Assembly (NCBI GenBank): GCA_938003955.1
Contig: CALKXE010000053.1
Span: 1-64,000, forward strand
Source of the DNA: an uncultured Saprospiraceae bacterium
GTDB taxonomy: Bacteria > Bacteroidota > Bacteroidia > Chitinophagales > Saprospiraceae
Length of the DNA: 64,000 nucleotides
Direction of reading: 5' to 3'
Shown here: positions 1-8,803 of the stretch, piece after piece
How positions within the stretch are numbered: position 1 is the first letter of the stretch
How the letters are laid out: each line of letters starts with the position of its first letter
Position numbers and translations under genes: made by a program
The notes under the pieces: generated by a model
Told to the model about the DNA's origin: nothing
Seen by the model: the letters and a program-made list of their open reading frames with translations, nothing else
Databases searched by the model: none

Positions 1-702
1 CTCTGATTTACCACCAGTTGGTGTAATACTGATTTTGCCAGATAGGACTTCTACTACTTGCTCTTGCATTGGTTCAGCTTCGACAACGACCTTAGGTTCA
101 TGACTAATAAGCTTAATAGTAAGTTCAATACCGTGGTATGCTTTATATGTACTTTCTGAATTGATGCTTCCAATATTATCTAATCTAACTCCCGACCTTA
201 GCTTCTTATCAATTAGATACGGCAGTGTTTTAGTTTGATTGATATTGCCAGATATTCTACCAGTACTAATAACAGAAAGCTCTATCAAAAATTCATCTCC
301 TCCTATCGTTTCCCATTCTCCCGTAAAACCTTTTGGTGCGACAAATGAATCTCCAGTTTCAAATATGACCTCATCTCCATTGATTGGATTCATTCTTGAT
401 CGACCATTTATCAATTTGATGAATTCCTCCATTCCATAGTTATCTTGTTGCGCAGTCGCAGTTTCGCTGGAGACTATATAAACACTTAATTCAGTACCTC
501 TCACTAATCGTTTTTGGAATAATCTGCGATCTGGTTGATCTTTGTTTTGAACTGGTTTTAAGCCTATTCCAGAAATAGCTTCTCTATCTAGCCGAATGAT
601 AGGAATGCCTTCAGATTCCTTAGTAGAAATGTCTACTTTTTTTTGTTCTCCGCATGATGTAAATATCAAAATCAGTGAGATTAGTAAGAAGTAGAATTTC
701 AT
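1..702 (-). CDS. cupin-domain lipoprotein, 3' end cut by the window edge
   Basis: The reading frame is open for 234 codons from the ATG at 702 to the window edge, so the C-terminus is missing. An in-frame ATG at 714 is an alternative start. Residues 1-17 form a lipoprotein signal peptide with lipobox F-T-S-C (Cys17), so the protein should be an envelope lipoprotein. Residues 117-131 (GDSFVAPKGFTGEWE) match the core of the DUF861/cupin_3 family, in which a Gly-Asp-rich turn precedes a conserved G-x-W-E. A second cupin-like stretch begins near residue 213 (VVEVLSGKISITP), suggesting a bicupin. Substrate and activity are unknown; metal-binding histidines are not evident in the visible part. It is transcribed away from the P-loop gene at 797. 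Confidence 0.75.
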   Translation of the reverse strand, partial: MKFYFLLISLILIFTSCGEQKKVDISTKESEGIPIIRLDREAISGIGLKPVQNKDQPDRRLFQKRLVRGTELSVYIVSSETATAQQDNYGMEEFIKLINGRSRMNPINGDEVIFETGDSFVAPKGFTGEWETIGGDEFLIELSVISTGRISGNINQTKTLPYLIDKKLRSGVRLDNIGSINSESTYKAYHGIELTIKLISHEPKVVVEAEPMQEQVVEVLSGKISITPTGGKSE

Positions 703-784
703 AAGCTTAAACATTTTTCAATCCAAAATACTGAATATGAATAAAGCACAATAAAATCCAAGCGGATTTAACAAACACTTACCA

Positions 785-792
785 TATATTTG
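785..792 (+). promoter_or_regulatory. -7 promoter element TAnnTTTG
   Basis: TATATTTG fits the Bacteroidota -7 consensus TAnnTTTG. It ends four bases before the ATG at 797, so transcription should begin at or next to the start codon. No clear -33 TTTG was found at the usual spacing. Confidence 0.5.
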
Positions 793-796
793 AACT

Positions 797-1315
797 ATGA
801 AAAGGATAATGATCATAGGTTGTTGTGGTGCCGGTAAATCGACCTTAGCTAGGCGATTACATGCGATCACAGATTTACCGTTGTATCACCTTGATCAATA
901 TTACTGGAAAGAAAATTGGACTGAAACACCTAAAGAAGAATGGGACCCCATAGTAGCTGAATTAGCGAGCAAAGAAGAGTGGATAATTGATGGTAATTAT
1001 GGAGGAACTCTCCACTCTAGACTGAAAAGAGCGGATACAATCATTTATCTCAAATACAATACATTGCAATGTCTTGCTAGAGTAACTAAAAGAGTGTTGA
1101 AATATCATGGTAAAGTACGTCCTGATATGCCTGCAGGATGCCGAGAACGATTTGATTTTGAGTTTTTCCATTATGTAGCAACCTATAACTTAGTCAGAGG
1201 GAAATCAATTAAGAATAAGCTTGACAAACTGAATGGTAAAAGAATTTTTACGCTTCATTCAGATAAAGAGGTAGATAAATTTATCGATAACTTGAATATA
1301 ACTAGACTTCCATAA
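797..1315 (+). CDS. topology modulation-type P-loop NTPase
   Basis: This 172-residue protein has a Walker A motif GCCGAGKST at residues 8-16. The later segment WIIDGNYGG (62-70), followed by an Arg-Ala-Asp at 78-80 and a hydrophobic strand, resembles the small adenylate-kinase-like proteins called topology modulation protein or FlaR-like. Family members are cytosolic nucleotide-binding proteins of unproven substrate; nucleoside or nucleotide kinase activity is possible. The ATG at 797 is preferred because the P-loop then sits at the usual distance from the N-terminus and a TAnnTTTG promoter lies directly upstream. It stands alone, with about 200 bases before lpdA. Confidence 0.75.
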   Translation: MKRIMIIGCCGAGKSTLARRLHAITDLPLYHLDQYYWKENWTETPKEEWDPIVAELASKEEWIIDGNYGGTLHSRLKRADTIIYLKYNTLQCLARVTKRVLKYHGKVRPDMPAGCRERFDFEFFHYVATYNLVRGKSIKNKLDKLNGKRIFTLHSDKEVDKFIDNLNITRLP

Positions 1316-1431
1316 TCTAAAGTCACACAAAATCTTCTTGAATCAAAATAAAGATTTGATGTAATATTAGAAAAATACCATTTTAGCATACCTTTTACAA
1401 TTTGCCGACTGAACATCACAAACATTCTTGT

Positions 1432-1439
1432 TATCTTTG
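1432..1439 (+). promoter_or_regulatory. -7 promoter element TAnnTTTG for lpdA
   Basis: TATCTTTG matches the consensus exactly and lies 72 bases before the lpdA ATG, predicting a leader of about 65 bases. A TTTG at 1401-1404 is too far upstream (27 bases) to be a standard -33 box. Confidence 0.5.
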
Positions 1440-1511
1440 CACGACTTTTGGATTGCGATTGTAATATTGCGGAACAATACTTCAAAGACTTAATAAAGAA
1501 AAATCAGAAAT

Positions 1512-2909
1512 ATGAACTTTGACTTGATAATAATAGGCACAGGCCCTGGGGGATATGTAGCGGCAATTAGAGCATCCCAATTGGGACTCAATGTAGCTGT
1601 AATAGAAAGAGAACACATCGGTGGTATCTGTCTTAACTGGGGATGTATTCCGACGAAAGCTCTTTTGAAATCTGCACAGGTGTTCAATTATGTAAATCAC
1701 GCGGAAGACTATGGAATCAAAGTAGCTAGCCCTAAAGTTGATTTTGATGCGATGATCAGCAGGAGTAGAGGTGTAGCTGATGGCATGAGTAAAGGTGTTA
1801 ACTTCTTGATGAAGAAAAATAAAATTACTGTTATCGAAGGAACAGGTAAACTAGCTAGAGGCAAGAAAGTAGTAGTTACGGATGCTGACGGTAAGAAAAA
1901 AGAATATTCTGCAGAAAATATCATCGTAGCGACTGGGGGAAGAGCAAAAGAACTTCCTAATCTTCCTATTGATGGAAAAAAGATTATTGGATACAGAAAA
2001 GCAATGAGTTTACCTAAGCAGCCAAAGAAGATGGTCGTAGTAGGTGCAGGAGCAATTGGAGTTGAGTTTGCTCATTTCTACAATAGTATCGGAACAGAAG
2101 TGACGGTTGTTGAGTTCATGGATGGCGGATTGCTTCCAAGAGAGGACAAAGATGTGTCAAAAGAAATCACAAAAATATTCAAGAAAGCAGGAGTCAAAGT
2201 ATTAAGTGGCCATGCAGTACAAACAGTAGATACTAAAGGGAAACAATGTAAGGTCTCTATTAAGAATAGAAAGAATGACGAAGATATAGTCATCGAGTGT
2301 GATGTGGTTCTGTCTGCAGCTGGGGTTACTCCAAATACAGAAGATATAGGATTAGAAATGCTAGGAATCAAAACAGATAGAGGTCTTATTCTTGTAGATG
2401 ATTACTACCAAACGAATGTAAAAGGAATCTACGCAATAGGAGATGTTATACCTACGCAAGCATTGGCTCACGTAGCAAGTGCAGAAGGTATAACTTGTGT
2501 TGAAAAGATCGCAGGACATCACCCTGAGGTTATGGATTATGATAACATTCCTTCATGTACATATTGTGATCCTGAGGTTGCAAGTGTAGGTATGACAGAA
2601 GCTGCTGCTAAAGAAGCAGGATATGAATTGAAAGTAGGTAAGTTCCCATTCTCTGCATCTGGTAAAGCAAGTGCAGCAGGAGCGAAAAGTGGATTCGTAA
2701 AAGTTATCTATGATGCTAAATATGGAGAATTGCTGGGAGCACACATGGTAGGAGCAAACGTAACCGAAATGATTGCTGAAATGATTGTTGCTAAGAAATT
2801 AGAAACTACAGGTCATGAGATCTTAAAAGCAGTACACCCACACCCAACTATGAGTGAAGCGGTAATGGAAGCAACAGCTGTAGCATATGACGAAGTAATA
2901 CACTTATAA
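1512..2909 (+). CDS. lpdA: dihydrolipoyl dehydrogenase (E3)
   Basis: This FAD/NAD disulfide oxidoreductase reoxidises the dihydrolipoyl groups of 2-oxoacid dehydrogenase complexes and the glycine cleavage system, in the cytosol. The FAD-binding GxGxxG is at residues 9-14. The redox-active disulfide CLNWGC is at Cys40 and Cys45. An NAD-binding GAGAIG follows near residue 177. The C-terminal dimer segment HPHPTMSEAV contains the catalytic His444/Glu449 pair. At 465 residues it has the normal family length. No E1 or E2 gene is nearby, so it is a stand-alone E3 that could serve several complexes. It has its own promoter and a strong terminator. Confidence 0.95.
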   Translation: MNFDLIIIGTGPGGYVAAIRASQLGLNVAVIEREHIGGICLNWGCIPTKALLKSAQVFNYVNHAEDYGIKVASPKVDFDAMISRSRGVADGMSKGVNFLMKKNKITVIEGTGKLARGKKVVVTDADGKKKEYSAENIIVATGGRAKELPNLPIDGKKIIGYRKAMSLPKQPKKMVVVGAGAIGVEFAHFYNSIGTEVTVVEFMDGGLLPREDKDVSKEITKIFKKAGVKVLSGHAVQTVDTKGKQCKVSIKNRKNDEDIVIECDVVLSAAGVTPNTEDIGLEMLGIKTDRGLILVDDYYQTNVKGIYAIGDVIPTQALAHVASAEGITCVEKIAGHHPEVMDYDNIPSCTYCDPEVASVGMTEAAAKEAGYELKVGKFPFSASGKASAAGAKSGFVKVIYDAKYGELLGAHMVGANVTEMIAEMIVAKKLETTGHEILKAVHPHPTMSEAVMEATAVAYDEVIHL

Positions 2910-3336
2910 AAAATAAGATTTTCGAATCTAAAAATATAAAGGCAACACAATTCATTTTGTGTTGCCTTTTTTGTTTGCCTGAGCCAATTTGCACTTGTTC
3001 TTCTTTGGAGGAAAATTAAAGAGGAGGAGGCTGTCGTTTGTATTGGAACATCTGTAAGTTTGAACAGATGTATATAATGATCATGTGGAATCGATGTAAC
3101 AGAAAATATTTATCCTGTCTAGGTTGGGGAGTGCTATTGAATTAATTCAAATATTGGAAAAAGACAGAATCTATTGTTTTTGATTCTTAAGCTAATGTCG
3201 TTTTGAATCCATTCGAAGCTGAAAGAGTGCTTTGCGCAGCAAAATCCTATTTACTATTGCGTTTTATGAATCATCGTTAAAAATCCAATGAATTGCCGTG
3301 GCACGTTGACAGTTTTATGTTATAAGTTACAATTAT
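2905..3336. repeat. first copy of a tandem intergenic duplication (includes the lpdA terminator)
   Basis: About 430 bases from the lpdA stop to 3336 recur, diverged, at 3333-3660. Shared landmarks in order are a hairpin around AAGGCAACACAA, the string GCCTGAGCCAATTTGCACTTG, a CTTTGGAGGA...AAAGAGGAGG stretch, ATTGGAACATCTGTA, GCTAATGTCG, and TTTGCGCAG followed by AAAATCCTATTTACTATTGC. This copy carries about 100 extra bases (roughly 3083-3183), bounded by TGATC and TGATT, that the second copy lacks; loss between short direct repeats is the simplest explanation. No intact gene is seen. Confidence 0.85.
2939..2975 (+). terminator. rho-independent terminator of lpdA
   Basis: A perfect inverted repeat (AAAGGCAACACAA with TTGTGTTGCCTTT, short loop) is followed by a T-run, 30 bases after the lpdA stop codon. 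Confidence 0.9.
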
Positions 3337-3660
3337 AAAAATAGGATTATCAAATCTGAAAATATAAAGGCAATACAATTCATTTTGTGTTGCCTTTATT
3401 GTTAGCCTGAGCCAATTTGCACTTGTTCTCCTTTGGAGGAGAATTAAAGAGGAGGAAGTTGTCGTTTGATTGGAACATCTGTATGTTTGAAGAGTTGTAT
3501 ATTGATCCTTCAGCTAATGTCGCTTTGTATTCATTCGAAGCCGAAAGAGTACTTTGCGCAGTAAAATCCTATTTACTATTGCGTTTTATGAATCGTCTTT
3601 AATACGCCAATGAATTGCCGTGACAAGTTGACGGTTTGATGTTATATGTTACAGTTGTAT
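3333..3660. repeat. second copy of the tandem intergenic duplication
   Basis: This copy spans about 328 bases and aligns along its whole length with 2905-3336 except for the roughly 100-base deletion. Its hairpin at 3367-3400 keeps the stem with one G-U pair but has a poorer T-run. A 61-codon TTG-initiated frame (3417-3602) runs through it. Differences from the first copy are not concentrated at third codon positions and the first copy has a stop in the corresponding frame, so it is treated as non-coding. From 3661 to 3836 nothing further was recognised. Confidence 0.85.
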
Positions 3661-3836
3661 GAAAACTTAGAATCAATATTTCAAACACAGGGACTCAGGA
3701 ACGGGAAGTTGTTGTCATTTTTTGACAGCCTATGAATTAACCCAGTTCACAGATCGCAAGCGATCAATGATCTTTGCTAAAGTGATACTAAAATCAACCA
3801 AATAATCTATCTTGCGTTAGCTACCTAATCAAAAAT

Positions 3837-4871
3837 ATGTCTAGTACTAAACGAATCAACGCACACGGTCATTTACTTCCCAATCCTGAAGATATCCCTC
3901 AATTCATGAAGGATAAAAAATACTTTTGGATTGATGCGGACCGTCAATTTATGAGACAAGGTGATTGGAAACGACCAGTCACTGATCCAAGTTTTTTCTT
4001 AGAAGAGAAGCTCGAATGGATGGCCGTGAATAATATTGATCATGAGGTTCTTATTACTTTATCTCAGCTCTATTGCAATGGATTAGACAGACAAACGACC
4101 AGCGATATTATTCGTTTTCAAAATGATTTTCATAGTAAAGTGCAGAATGAAAATTCGGATAAATTCACCTGTGGATTTGTTGTTCAGCCTGCACATATAG
4201 ACGTTGCATTGGCAGAAATTGATAGATGCGTTTCAGAATTGGGGATGAAGTTACTGTGTCTTCCTACTCATTATCAAGATAAGAAAGGACAGTGGAAGTC
4301 ATCGGCGAATGAAGAAGTCAATCCGATCTGGGAATTAGCAAATGAATTAAATCTAGCCGTAGAAATTCATCCATATGACGCTCCGAAAATGATTGCACTT
4401 GAAGATCAATTCTGGAGATTTCATTTGATTTGGATGTGTGCTCAGACTGCAGATCATTATCACATGTTTACTTCCCTTGATTTTCCAGACCGATTTCTGA
4501 ATGTCAGAACTTGCTATGCCCACGGCAATCAATATGGTCAAGTTAATCTAGGCCGTCGTCGTCAGGGATATGATGGCAGACCAGACTTATTTGAGAAGGC
4601 TGTAGATCCTCGAAAGAGTGTTGGTGCTAAGAATGTATTTTTTGACACTTTAGTTCACGATGTAGATAGCTTAGAGCTGTTGGTGAAACGTCATGGGGTG
4701 AGTCAGGTTGTTGCAGGATTAGATGATCCTTATCCACTGGGCGAAATGGAATCAGTTCCAGGCAGCTATCCGGGTAAAGTAATTGATGAGGGGGTAGAGA
4801 ATGGAGTTTTGAATGACAATGATCTTTCAGCTATATGGAATGAAAATGTCTTGCGTTGGCTCGATATTTAG
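3837..4871 (+). CDS. ACMSD-family metal-dependent amidohydrolase/decarboxylase
   Basis: This 344-residue amidohydrolase-2 protein resembles 2-amino-3-carboxymuconate-6-semialdehyde decarboxylase, the kynurenine-pathway enzyme that removes a carboxyl group from ACMS. The Zn ligands fall where that family has them: His10 and His12 (AHGH), His178 (EIHPYD), His229 (CYAHG) and Asp296 or Asp297 (GLDDPYPLGE). The stretch YDGRPDLFEKAVDPRKS and the segment TLVHDVDSLELL also follow the family pattern. The length is close to the usual 335 residues. The protein is cytosolic, with no signal peptide. No other kynurenine gene is in the window, so the true substrate is uncertain; related decarboxylases such as those acting on 2,6-dihydroxybenzoate share the fold. 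Confidence 0.8.
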   Translation: MSSTKRINAHGHLLPNPEDIPQFMKDKKYFWIDADRQFMRQGDWKRPVTDPSFFLEEKLEWMAVNNIDHEVLITLSQLYCNGLDRQTTSDIIRFQNDFHSKVQNENSDKFTCGFVVQPAHIDVALAEIDRCVSELGMKLLCLPTHYQDKKGQWKSSANEEVNPIWELANELNLAVEIHPYDAPKMIALEDQFWRFHLIWMCAQTADHYHMFTSLDFPDRFLNVRTCYAHGNQYGQVNLGRRRQGYDGRPDLFEKAVDPRKSVGAKNVFFDTLVHDVDSLELLVKRHGVSQVVAGLDDPYPLGEMESVPGSYPGKVIDEGVENGVLNDNDLSAIWNENVLRWLDI

Positions 4872-4898
4872 AAATGGTATTTGAGTTGTATTTATCGA

Positions 4899-5585
4899 TT
4901 AGCTTTTTCTCAACCATCCTAAGACGTACGGACTTCCTATGTTGTATGTACCGTTGTTAGTATCTAGATTGTATGATTTTCTGCTTGGATTATTGCTGCC
5001 AGGATTCTGTTGAGCGATCTCTATCGAATTATTATCTACTTTCGATATGATAGCTACATGTCCGAATTTATTCCATTGTGTAGCTCCAAATACAAGCAAA
5101 TCCCCAATTTTAGGTCTTGCATGACTGGGATTATTAAACTGACGTAAACCACGTGCGGCATTCATATTACCATCAGCAATCGAATAACTGAAGAAATCTT
5201 TAGCATTACCGTAGCTATTAGGCATCTTATGATTGTAGAATTCATAATAATATCGTTTTACAAACTCTACGCATTGGTATTTTAACCCAAGGTTGTATCC
5301 ATCAGAAGTTACGTTTCTACCTTGGATATTGGCTACTCGACCATTATAATATATATCTACACCATTGAATGTATCAATCACTCTCCCTTCATTTCCATTT
5401 GACCGAACGGATGGCTTAGATTGTTTTTTCTTCTTTTTGGTACTTGACTTCTTATTTTCAATTAACGAACTGAAATCCGAAAAGTCAGGCAGGATTCTAG
5501 GAATATCAAATACATATGAAAAGATAGCAACAAATATTATTGTTGTTGTTAGTCCAGCTAATATTTCGGATGTTCTTACTTTCAT
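4899..5585 (-). CDS. membrane-anchored CHAP-domain cysteine amidase
   Basis: This is a 228-residue protein with one N-terminal membrane helix (about 9-26), a Lys-rich linker (45-57) and a C-terminal CHAP domain. The catalytic Cys105 lies in YQCVEFVKRYYYE, the His176 in FGHVAII, and a polar pair Glu189/Asn194 follows. CHAP domains cleave amide bonds in peptidoglycan cross-links or glutathionylspermidine. Placement outside the inner membrane would suit cell-wall remodelling. It converges with the ACMSD-like gene, leaving 27 bases between the stops. The start at 5585 is supported by the immediate membrane helix. Confidence 0.8.
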   Translation of the reverse strand: MKVRTSEILAGLTTTIIFVAIFSYVFDIPRILPDFSDFSSLIENKKSSTKKKKKQSKPSVRSNGNEGRVIDTFNGVDIYYNGRVANIQGRNVTSDGYNLGLKYQCVEFVKRYYYEFYNHKMPNSYGNAKDFFSYSIADGNMNAARGLRQFNNPSHARPKIGDLLVFGATQWNKFGHVAIISKVDNNSIEIAQQNPGSNNPSRKSYNLDTNNGTYNIGSPYVLGWLRKS

Positions 5586-5724
5586 TGTTTTTTAATCGAC
5601 GCGCGAAAGTATGGAATTATTTTCAATTTCAAATAATCATTATGTTGGAGTTTCAGGAAAGGAACCAAATAGGAAAACCTTACCTTTCGAAATTATTAAT
5701 AACTGGTAATATCGTTTTAGGTAA

Positions 5725-6177
5725 ATGGTCAATATTAAAAAGCTTTTTAAATATAAGAAACTGATAAATTTCTATCCTCCGTTTTTGGGTGCAGGTATTC
5801 GTATAAAAGAATATGCGAAGGAAGGCAACTCCTATCTGGTAGAAATGAAACTGCGATGGTATAATAGGAACGTAGCCGGGACTCACTTCGGAGGTTCTCT
5901 ATATGCTATGTGTGATCCATTTTTTGTATTTGCCGCTTATTCCTATTTTGGTGACGGCTATATTATATGGGATAAGAGCGCATCCATTGAGTATGTAAGG
6001 CCGGGTATAGGGACAGTTAGTGCACTATTCGAAATTCCCATTGATAGATTGATCGAAATGAAGACAGAAGTAGACAATGAAGGGAGAAAGACTTTTCACT
6101 TCAAAGCTGAAATTCTTGATACTAAAAATAGGGTAGTGTCAAAAGTTAATAAAGAGATTTACATAAAGAAGATGTAA
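5725..6177 (+). CDS. DUF4442 hotdog-fold thioesterase-like protein
   Basis: This 150-residue cytosolic protein belongs to DUF4442, a hotdog-fold family related to acyl-CoA thioesterases such as PaaI/YiiD. The segment NRNVAGTHFGGSLYAMCDP (about 47-65) corresponds to the family core, where a short motif precedes the long central helix. The following strand segment SIEYVRPGIGTVSA fits the hotdog sheet. Activity is unproven. A second, divergent member is encoded at 8323, so the genome carries at least two. The ATG at 5725 gives the expected length. Confidence 0.8.
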   Translation: MVNIKKLFKYKKLINFYPPFLGAGIRIKEYAKEGNSYLVEMKLRWYNRNVAGTHFGGSLYAMCDPFFVFAAYSYFGDGYIIWDKSASIEYVRPGIGTVSALFEIPIDRLIEMKTEVDNEGRKTFHFKAEILDTKNRVVSKVNKEIYIKKM

Positions 6178-6225
6178 TAAAAAAGCACCTCCAATGCGAA
6201 CAAGAAGCATTGAAGGTGGCATACG
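6178..6225 (-). terminator. terminator of the 6256-6630 gene, possibly bidirectional
   Basis: GCACCTCCAATGC and GCATTGAAGGTGGC form a long stem around GAACAAGAA. On the minus strand it is followed by TTTTTTATTAC, so it terminates the small secreted-protein gene; it may also stop readthrough from 5725. Confidence 0.75.
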
Positions 6226-6255
6226 AATTTATATCAGATAAATGATTGGTTCTAT

Positions 6256-6630
6256 TTACGGAAAATCAAATTTCATCTGGTATAAAAATGGTCCGGCTTG
6301 TTGTATTTTGTAATAGACTGTGGTTCCACAAGTAGTTAGAGCACTTCCATTTGCCGGTGCAGATGGAATTACGCCGGTTACGTAACATCCATTGTCATCA
6401 GCAGCCTTCCATTCGAGCGGAAGTGTGAATAAAGGTGACAACGTTCCTGTTGTAAGACTTGACGGTGTCATTCCTAATTCATATACGGGTGGTGTTGGCC
6501 CTGCATCATCCATTGCAAAGTTCCAAGTAGCAGTTGTAGAAGAGTTATATAACCAATAATCTAGGTTCTGTGCGTCCGAATTGAATGAAAATGCAGTCAT
6601 GAGTAACAAAACAAAAAATAAGTTTTTCAT
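6256..6630 (-). CDS. small secreted protein of unknown function
   Basis: This is a 124-residue protein with a clear signal peptide (MKNLFFVLLLMTAFSFNSDA, cleavage about A20/Q21). The mature part is rich in Thr, Pro and Gly with two Cys pairs (NGCYVTG, LTTCGTTVYY). It ends in a YQMKFDFP strand, as expected for a compact periplasmic or surface beta protein. I do not recognise the family. A good terminator follows on the same strand. The long gap upstream (6631-7230) separates it from the DUF4412 gene. Confidence 0.6.
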   Translation of the reverse strand: MKNLFFVLLLMTAFSFNSDAQNLDYWLYNSSTTATWNFAMDDAGPTPPVYELGMTPSSLTTGTLSPLFTLPLEWKAADDNGCYVTGVIPSAPANGSALTTCGTTVYYKIQQAGPFLYQMKFDFP

Positions 6631-7230
6631 GTAATAAATTTTTGTAGTAATGCCTACTATATTCGCTGTTCGGCATCTGCGGCTAATTGAGCATGGTGCA
6701 TACGAATTCTATTGCATGCTGCGTGTAACATGTGATTACTTGAAGTAGAAAGTATTAGATTGATCTTAACTAATTATGTACCTCAATACTAATGACAATG
6801 AATTGAAAGAATTAAATTAACACGATCAAAAATCGGTTAACTAAAATCTATCCAAGACAGACGTCATGTTCTAAATTGAACTCCTATACTTTTGAATATT
6901 CTAGAAATATCGCCAATTAATTAAAATTTGGCATTTGGTCAATTGACGTTCATAAAATAGCAAAATTATGCCAATTAGACGAATATAAGTAAATTTTATT
7001 CAGCACTTGTGAAATATTGTTAGTTTGGATTACTTTATATAGAAGAGGGTTCGTCTTGTATTTATTTAAAATTTGAAGTCTTGTTTTATATAAATATTTA
7101 GTTGAAAACTAAATAAAGTTCTTTTTAGCTAATTTCTTCAAGAAGAAATTTAAATCTGATGTACTGATGTTTAAAATCAAAGGTTTAAAAAGAAAAAAAA
7201 TAATTTCTAAAACCTTTTCAAGAATTGGTG
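6631..7230. other. AT-rich non-coding gap with two perfect hairpins
   Basis: No gene or RNA family was recognised. It contains the perfect inverted repeats TATTTAGTT/AACTAAATA (7095-7115) and AATTTCTTC/GAAGAAATT (7131-7150). At 7179-7218, AAAGGTTT/AAACCTTT straddles an A-tract and could terminate the minus-strand gene that ends at 7231. Confidence 0.5.
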
Positions 7231-8127
7231 TCAATCCTTCGTATCATATTTAATCTGCTCGTATTGGGTATTATCAAAAACAGTAAGAGTATCTATTATT
7301 TTAGTAACTATAAAAGAAGATTTTTTATTTTTCTTTTTTGTTTTTGATTCGGACTTTAAGGACATGCCCGTAGGCATCTTATCCTTTTGTGTTGTAGGCA
7401 TCATATAAGAAAGGAATTTACTGTGTGAGTCTTTCCAATCAATCGGGAATTCTGTTGCGATATATGCTTTTGTTATCGTTTTTTCGTCTTCGATTTTCCA
7501 TTCTTCACATTTATAACCTTCGATCTTTTTAGTCTTTCCAGTTTTTTCCATTGTCATTTTCATGTCTTCTTCATCCATATTCGCCTTTATGTAGCTTCCT
7601 CCAAAAGTCATCATGTTAGGAATAGCAGTTACTTGCTTCTTGCCATCTTCTTCAGAGTATGTTGCGATTACATCATTGGTAAGATCAATAATAATAAGAC
7701 TAGCTATTTCCTCGTCGATATTTTTTAATCCTAATAAGGATCCATCCGTTGTCAACATGAACTCTATTTTCGATTTCTTTCCATCGTAATCTTTAATGTC
7801 AGCATGTAAAACCATGTCAAATGTATATTGAGCAGGTAAATCAACGGGCGTCATAAAAGCCTTCAGGAAGCCATTGTAGTCAGCTGAATTAGTTCTTCCG
7901 TTAATACTATCAGACTCATATCGTTCTTTTAGCATGTCGTCCATAGCGTCATCGACGGCTCGTACTGTTGCTTTTTCTATTTCTTTGTAAATGGCTTCAT
8001 TGATTTCATCACTTATTTTATCAGATATTTTATCAGTAGCTCTTTCAAATATATTACCTAATATCTGTGCTTGCATAGGCTGGAAAGAAATAGAAATGAA
8101 AAAGAGAATAATGATGAGGTTTTTCAT
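7231..8127 (-). CDS. secreted DUF4412 domain protein
   Basis: The 298-residue protein starts with a signal peptide (MKNLIIILFFISISFQPMQA) and continues with a charged helical stretch (about 25-70, repeated DKISDEI-like units). The DUF4412 region follows (about 95-250), with MLTTDGSLLGLKN and KTKKIEGYKCEEWKIED, a hallmark of this periplasmic bacteroidotal family that resembles LolA/LppX-like folds. Function is unknown. The tail is Lys-rich. It is monocistronic, and a hairpin in the downstream gap may terminate it. Confidence 0.8.
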   Translation of the reverse strand: MKNLIIILFFISISFQPMQAQILGNIFERATDKISDKISDEINEAIYKEIEKATVRAVDDAMDDMLKERYESDSINGRTNSADYNGFLKAFMTPVDLPAQYTFDMVLHADIKDYDGKKSKIEFMLTTDGSLLGLKNIDEEIASLIIIDLTNDVIATYSEEDGKKQVTAIPNMMTFGGSYIKANMDEEDMKMTMEKTGKTKKIEGYKCEEWKIEDEKTITKAYIATEFPIDWKDSHSKFLSYMMPTTQKDKMPTGMSLKSESKTKKKNKKSSFIVTKIIDTLTVFDNTQYEQIKYDTKD

Positions 8128-8322
8128 AGGTTTTAATTTAGGTTACGTAAAAATACTGTTTTTGATTGAAATATATCTGTCAATGATTCATCTGGTCGTT
8201 TGAATGTTTGTTTGGTTATCTTGAATGATTATTTCTGCGAATTATACTTAATTGGCCGCTGTTATTTAAATATACCTGCATTCTAGAAGAAGTTATTTAT
8301 CTTGTTCGATAAAGCCAATTAA

Positions 8323-8802
8323 ATGAATTCTGAGAAAAAGAAGTATTTAGAGAATATATCAAATAGGTGGAAAATTTCCTTGTTCTTTTTGTCCAAATTA
8401 CCATCTGCAATATTTTGGGGTATTCGGATAAAGAGTGTTTCTGCCCTAAAAAGTGAAGTTACTATTCCTTATGGGTGGCGAACTAGAAATCCATTCAAAT
8501 CAATGTATTTTGCAGCGCAAGCTGGGGCAGCTGAGATGGCTACTGGTATATTAGTGCAGGCTTCTTTTCAAGGTAGAGGAAAATGGTCAATGTATGTAAC
8601 TGGTTTTAGAGCCGAATACGGAGTCACTGCCAAATCACTAATCACTTTTACATGTAAAGAAGGTGCTAGACTGGAGGAGTTAATATCCAAAATTGAAAAA
8701 ACCGGTATGCCTGATGATATAATAATGGAATCCACGGGTATTAATAAGGCAGGGGAAATGGTCTCGAAGTTCTTTATTACATGGTCACTAAAGAAGAAAT
8801 GA
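8323..8802 (+). CDS. DUF4442 hotdog-fold protein (second copy)
   Basis: The 159-residue protein has the DUF4442 core RNPFKSMYFAAQAGAAEMATG at about 55-75, analogous to the 47-65 segment of the protein encoded at 5725, and a following beta-rich region. Sequence similarity between the two is low outside this core, so they are distant paralogues. It is probably a cytosolic acyl-thioester or ligand-binding hotdog protein. A single base separates its stop from the ATG of the thiamine-binding protein, so the two are very likely co-translated. Confidence 0.75.
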   Translation: MNSEKKKYLENISNRWKISLFFLSKLPSAIFWGIRIKSVSALKSEVTIPYGWRTRNPFKSMYFAAQAGAAEMATGILVQASFQGRGKWSMYVTGFRAEYGVTAKSLITFTCKEGARLEELISKIEKTGMPDDIIMESTGINKAGEMVSKFFITWSLKKK

Positions 8803-8803
8803 A

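Noticed and set aside
3417-3602. 61-codon frame in the second repeat copy
   Set aside because: TTG start, differences from the first copy are not concentrated at third positions, and the first copy has a stop in the matching frame.
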